Shown here in pieces: positions 6,376 through 8,589 of a stretch of 8,589 nucleotides of DNA. Below the pieces are notes generated by a model. It worked only from the letters and a program-made list of their open reading frames with translations. It made no database searches and had not been told where the DNA came from. The stretch covers positions 1-8,589 of the forward strand of contig CAMHUJ010000052.1 in NCBI GenBank assembly GCA_946188175.1. Direction: 5' to 3'. A program made the translations under genes and the position numbers. This DNA is from an uncultured Ruminococcus sp. (GTDB taxonomy: Bacteria; Bacillota; Clostridia; Oscillospirales; Ruminococcaceae). How positions within the stretch are numbered: the first letter of the stretch is position 1; each line of letters begins with the position of its first letter.

Positions 6376-7206
6376 ATGACGGTACAGGAGCAGCTTGATG
6401 CATGCTTTGCATTTGTAAAGGAGCGGATCAGCTTTCAGCCGGAGATCGCGCTGATTCTCGGCTCGGGACTCGGCGGATTCGCAGAGAAAATTGATGTGAA
6501 AGAAACATTGCCCTATGCGGAGATTCCGGGATTTCCGGTTTCGACGGTCGCAGGGCATGCCGGACGGTTTGTATTCGGATACTGTGACGGCGTGCCGGTC
6601 GCGGTGATGCAGGGCAGAGTACATATGTATGAGGGCTATACGCCGCAGGAGGCGGTTCTGCCGGTTCGTCTGCTGCATATGCTCGGCGCAAAGGTGCTGT
6701 TCCTGACGAATGCGGCAGGCGGCATTCAGCCCGGAATGCACGCAGGGGAGTTCATGCTGATCACCGATCAGATTTCGATTTTCGTGCCCTCGCCGCTGCG
6801 CGGTCAGAATCTCGATGCGCTCGGCGTGCGTTTTCCTGATATGAGCGAGGTCTACAGCAAGCGCCTGAATCAGATCATCCGGAAGATTGCAGTCAATGCG
6901 GAGATTCCGCTGAAAGAGGGCGTTTATATCCAGACTGCGGGTCCGGCATATGAATCGCCGGCAGAGATCCGGATGTTCCGGATGCTCGGCGCGGATGCAG
7001 TCGGCATGAGCACTGCAATCGAAGCCATTGCGGCGCGGCACTGCGGCATGGAAATCTGCGGCGTATCCTGCATCAGCAATCTGGCGGCAGGCATCTCGCC
7101 GCATCCGCTGACGCATGAGGAGGTCAAGGAGGCAGGTGACAAGGCTGCCCCGCAGTTTGAGCAGCTTGTCCGGCAGGCACTGACGGAGATGCATAAGCTC
7201 ATCTGA
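6376..7206 (+). CDS. Purine nucleoside phosphorylase, trimeric (class I) type
   Basis: Phosphorolyses inosine and guanosine (and deoxy forms) to the free base and ribose 1-phosphate in the cytoplasm. The 276-residue length and motifs fit the trimeric family: ILGSGLGGFAE (27-37), GHAGR (60-64), MQGRVHMYEG (78-87), TNAAGGI (111-117), LRGQN (141-145), AGPAYESPAE (188-197, base-contacting E193), GADAVGMST (205-213, M211) and CISNLAAGI (232-240, N235). The Glu/Asn pair matches human E201/N243 and points to 6-oxopurines rather than to adenosine or methylthioadenosine phosphorylase activity. I start it at 6376, because AAAGGAAGG (6357-6365) precedes that ATG and the family usually begins there. The ATG at 6349 would add nine non-conserved residues and overlap the previous stop as ATGA. 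Names used for this family include punA, deoD and pnp, so I give no symbol. Confidence 0.93.
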   Translation: MTVQEQLDACFAFVKERISFQPEIALILGSGLGGFAEKIDVKETLPYAEIPGFPVSTVAGHAGRFVFGYCDGVPVAVMQGRVHMYEGYTPQEAVLPVRLLHMLGAKVLFLTNAAGGIQPGMHAGEFMLITDQISIFVPSPLRGQNLDALGVRFPDMSEVYSKRLNQIIRKIAVNAEIPLKEGVYIQTAGPAYESPAEIRMFRMLGADAVGMSTAIEAIAARHCGMEICGVSCISNLAAGISPHPLTHEEVKEAGDKAAPQFEQLVRQALTEMHKLI

Positions 7207-7234
7207 CAGAATTTACGGCAAAGGAGGCGGATCC

Positions 7235-7846
7235 ATGGGTAGAAACAGCAAGGGTGAAAAAACGCTCCGGCAGATACAGCACTGGGAAAAGAAGCATCTG
7301 CGGAGCCATACGAAGGTCAATTATGCCCTGACAGTCGATCTGCTGAAAAATAACGGAATGGATACAGACTTCCGCCGCTATATCCTGACGAAGGAATATA
7401 CCTTTGTATCGGATTCCTCGCGGACCTTTTCGCTCGGCAATTTCGGCGAGACGGTCAAGGGCTGGATCCGCAGGGGCGTGCAGGAGATTGACATTTTTCA
7501 TGAACGGCAGGCGATGCGCGGCAAGCTCTCCAAAACGCAGAAAGCCGATGCGCTGTTTGATCAGATGGAGCAGGTCTTTTACGGCTTAATGGCGCAGTTC
7601 CTGCATGCGGTCAGCTTTTTCCAGTATGACCGCATCGGGAATCCTGCATACCGTGAATACGGCGGCGGACAGATCACGCGTATCTTAGACCGCGGACAGC
7701 AGCTGCTGGATTATTACGGCTCCTATCTGACCTTGCAGGGCGCTGCGGCATTTGCAGAGCCGTTTGATGAGATCGGCAGCATTCAGGTTGCCGTGGAGGC
7801 GATGCAGGAGGCGCTGCGGCAGGTTGACAGCGCCGACAGTCTGTAA
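7235..7846 (+). CDS. Unrecognised 203-residue protein
   Basis: I do not recognise this protein. It begins with a very basic stretch (MGRNSKGEKTLRQ, then HWEKKHLRSHTK to about residue 27). A mixed region follows with KEYTFVSDSSRTFSLGNFGE (53-72), then a largely helical C-terminal half rich in aromatic and Gln residues (FDQMEQVFYGLMAQF, HAVSFFQYDR, LLDYYGSYL) with a short glycine run, EYGGGQ (141-146). There is no signal peptide, clear membrane helix, P-loop or metal-binding cluster. The start is well supported by AAAGGAGG (7220-7227) seven bases before the ATG. It lies 28 bases after the phosphorylase gene and 30 bases before the amidohydrolase gene, so it is co-transcribed with both. The basic N-terminus could bind nucleic acid, but that is only a guess. 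Confidence 0.8.
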   Translation: MGRNSKGEKTLRQIQHWEKKHLRSHTKVNYALTVDLLKNNGMDTDFRRYILTKEYTFVSDSSRTFSLGNFGETVKGWIRRGVQEIDIFHERQAMRGKLSKTQKADALFDQMEQVFYGLMAQFLHAVSFFQYDRIGNPAYREYGGGQITRILDRGQQLLDYYGSYLTLQGAAAFAEPFDEIGSIQVAVEAMQEALRQVDSADSL

Positions 7847-7876
7847 TCCGCAGATATCGAAAGAAGGTACCACAGT

Positions 7877-8589
7877 ATGATTCGTTTTTATAATGCAAAT
7901 ATTATGACAATGGCAGAGGACTGCGCCGTGCAGCGCGGCGAGCTCTGGACAGACGGCGATCAGATCAGCTATATCGGTGAAACGCCTGCGGAGCTGCCTG
8001 CTTTCGAGCGAGAGATCGACGTCAGGGGCAATCTGCTGATGCCGAGCTTCAAGAATGCACATACGCATTCGGCAATGACGTTTCTGCGCTCCTTTGCGGA
8101 GGATGTACCGCTGCAAACATGGCTGTTTGAGAAGGTATTTCCCTATGAGGACAGGCTGACGGCGGAGGATGTCTATGCCTTTGACCGCCTTGCGAATCTC
8201 GAATATATCGCATCCGGTACGACGGCATTCTTTGATATGTATTTTTATCCGGACAGCACTGTGCAGGCAGCGATTGAATGCGGACTGCGCGGCGTGCTCT
8301 GCGGCAGCATCAACGGCTCTGCAAAGGATGTCGAGCGTCTGAACGATCAGTTCCAGAAGTTCCGGAAGATACATCCGCGCATCGGCTACCGGCTCGGGTT
8401 CCATGCGGAATATACGAGTGATGAGAGCCTGCACCGCGGCGTTGCGGAGCTCGCACATGCAGAGAAACAGCCGGTCTACACGCATATCAGTGAGACAAAG
8501 ACCGAGCATGAGGAATGCATTGCGCGGCACGGTGCAACGCCTGCACAGTATTTTGAATCAATCGGGCTCTGGGAATACGGCGGCGGCGG
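7877..8589 (+). CDS. Amidohydrolase, SAH/MTA/adenosine deaminase group (3' part beyond window)
   Basis: A metal-dependent deaminase of the amidohydrolase superfamily (the MtaD/DadD/TrzA-like group), expected to deaminate adenine nucleosides such as S-adenosylhomocysteine, methylthioadenosine, adenosine or 5'-deoxyadenosine. The visible 237 residues contain the small N-terminal beta domain, then NAHTHSAM (60-67, metal ligands H62 and H64), WLFEKVFPYE (82-91), LEYIASGTTAFFDMYF (108-123), LGFHAEYT (173-180, H176) and YTHISET (201-207, with H203 as likely metal ligand and E206 catalytic). The remaining His/Asp ligands would lie beyond the window. AGAAGG (7862-7867) is nine bases before the ATG. 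The position beside ahcY and the phosphorylase supports a nucleoside substrate over atrazine-type or guanine substrates. The exact substrate cannot be read from the sequence. Confidence 0.88.
   Translation, partial: MIRFYNANIMTMAEDCAVQRGELWTDGDQISYIGETPAELPAFEREIDVRGNLLMPSFKNAHTHSAMTFLRSFAEDVPLQTWLFEKVFPYEDRLTAEDVYAFDRLANLEYIASGTTAFFDMYFYPDSTVQAAIECGLRGVLCGSINGSAKDVERLNDQFQKFRKIHPRIGYRLGFHAEYTSDESLHRGVAELAHAEKQPVYTHISETKTEHEECIARHGATPAQYFESIGLWEYGGG

Noticed and set aside
6109..7194. Open frame of 361 codons on the minus strand opposite the phosphorylase and coiled-coil genes
   Set aside because: The serine/glycine-phenylalanine repeats in its tail are only the complement of the Pro/Glu repeat on the plus strand, and the rest is antisense to conserved phosphorylase motifs.
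7685..8530. Open frame of 281 codons on the minus strand at the right end
   Set aside because: It is antisense to the amidohydrolase, whose metal-binding motifs are clear on the plus strand.

Overview
The window reads as ordinary bacterial chromosome with moderately high GC. Genes are tightly packed behind strong Shine-Dalgarno sites of the AAGGAGG type. This, the type of nicotinate phosphoribosyltransferase and P-loop kinase, and the codon style suggest a Firmicute of the class Clostridia, perhaps a Ruminococcus/Oscillospirales gut organism. The taxonomic guess is inference by eye, not a database result. I see no rRNA, tRNA, CRISPR array, insertion sequence or phage gene.

The layout is two divergent operons that share a control region of about 250 bases (3440-3692). 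The leftward operon (3439 down to 1, running off the left edge) encodes nicotinate phosphoribosyltransferase (NAD salvage), then a signal-less GH26-like glycoside hydrolase, then a HAD phosphatase of the Cof type cut by the window edge. It has a good sigma-A-type promoter and an mRNA leader of about 110 bases containing two hairpins. The second hairpin looks like an intrinsic terminator, so attenuation or a riboswitch is possible.

The rightward operon (3693 to 8589, running off the right edge) has an extended -10 promoter and encodes, in order: a P-loop kinase-like protein, S-adenosylhomocysteine hydrolase (ahcY), a coiled-coil protein with a proline/glutamate repeat tail, a trimeric-type purine nucleoside phosphorylase, an unrecognised 203-residue protein, and the N-terminal 237 residues of an amidohydrolase of the SAH/MTA/adenosine deaminase group. 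The recognisable enzymes form a coherent route. SAH is split to homocysteine and adenosine, or deaminated directly; adenine nucleosides are deaminated to inosine-type nucleosides; and the phosphorylase releases hypoxanthine and ribose 1-phosphate. The gene at 3693 shows signs of a frameshift near its 3' end, because a plausible native C-terminus lies in the +1 frame.

The least explained parts are the two unknown genes inside the SAH/purine operon, the leader upstream of the nicotinate phosphoribosyltransferase gene, and the cytoplasmic GH26-like protein coupled to NAD salvage.
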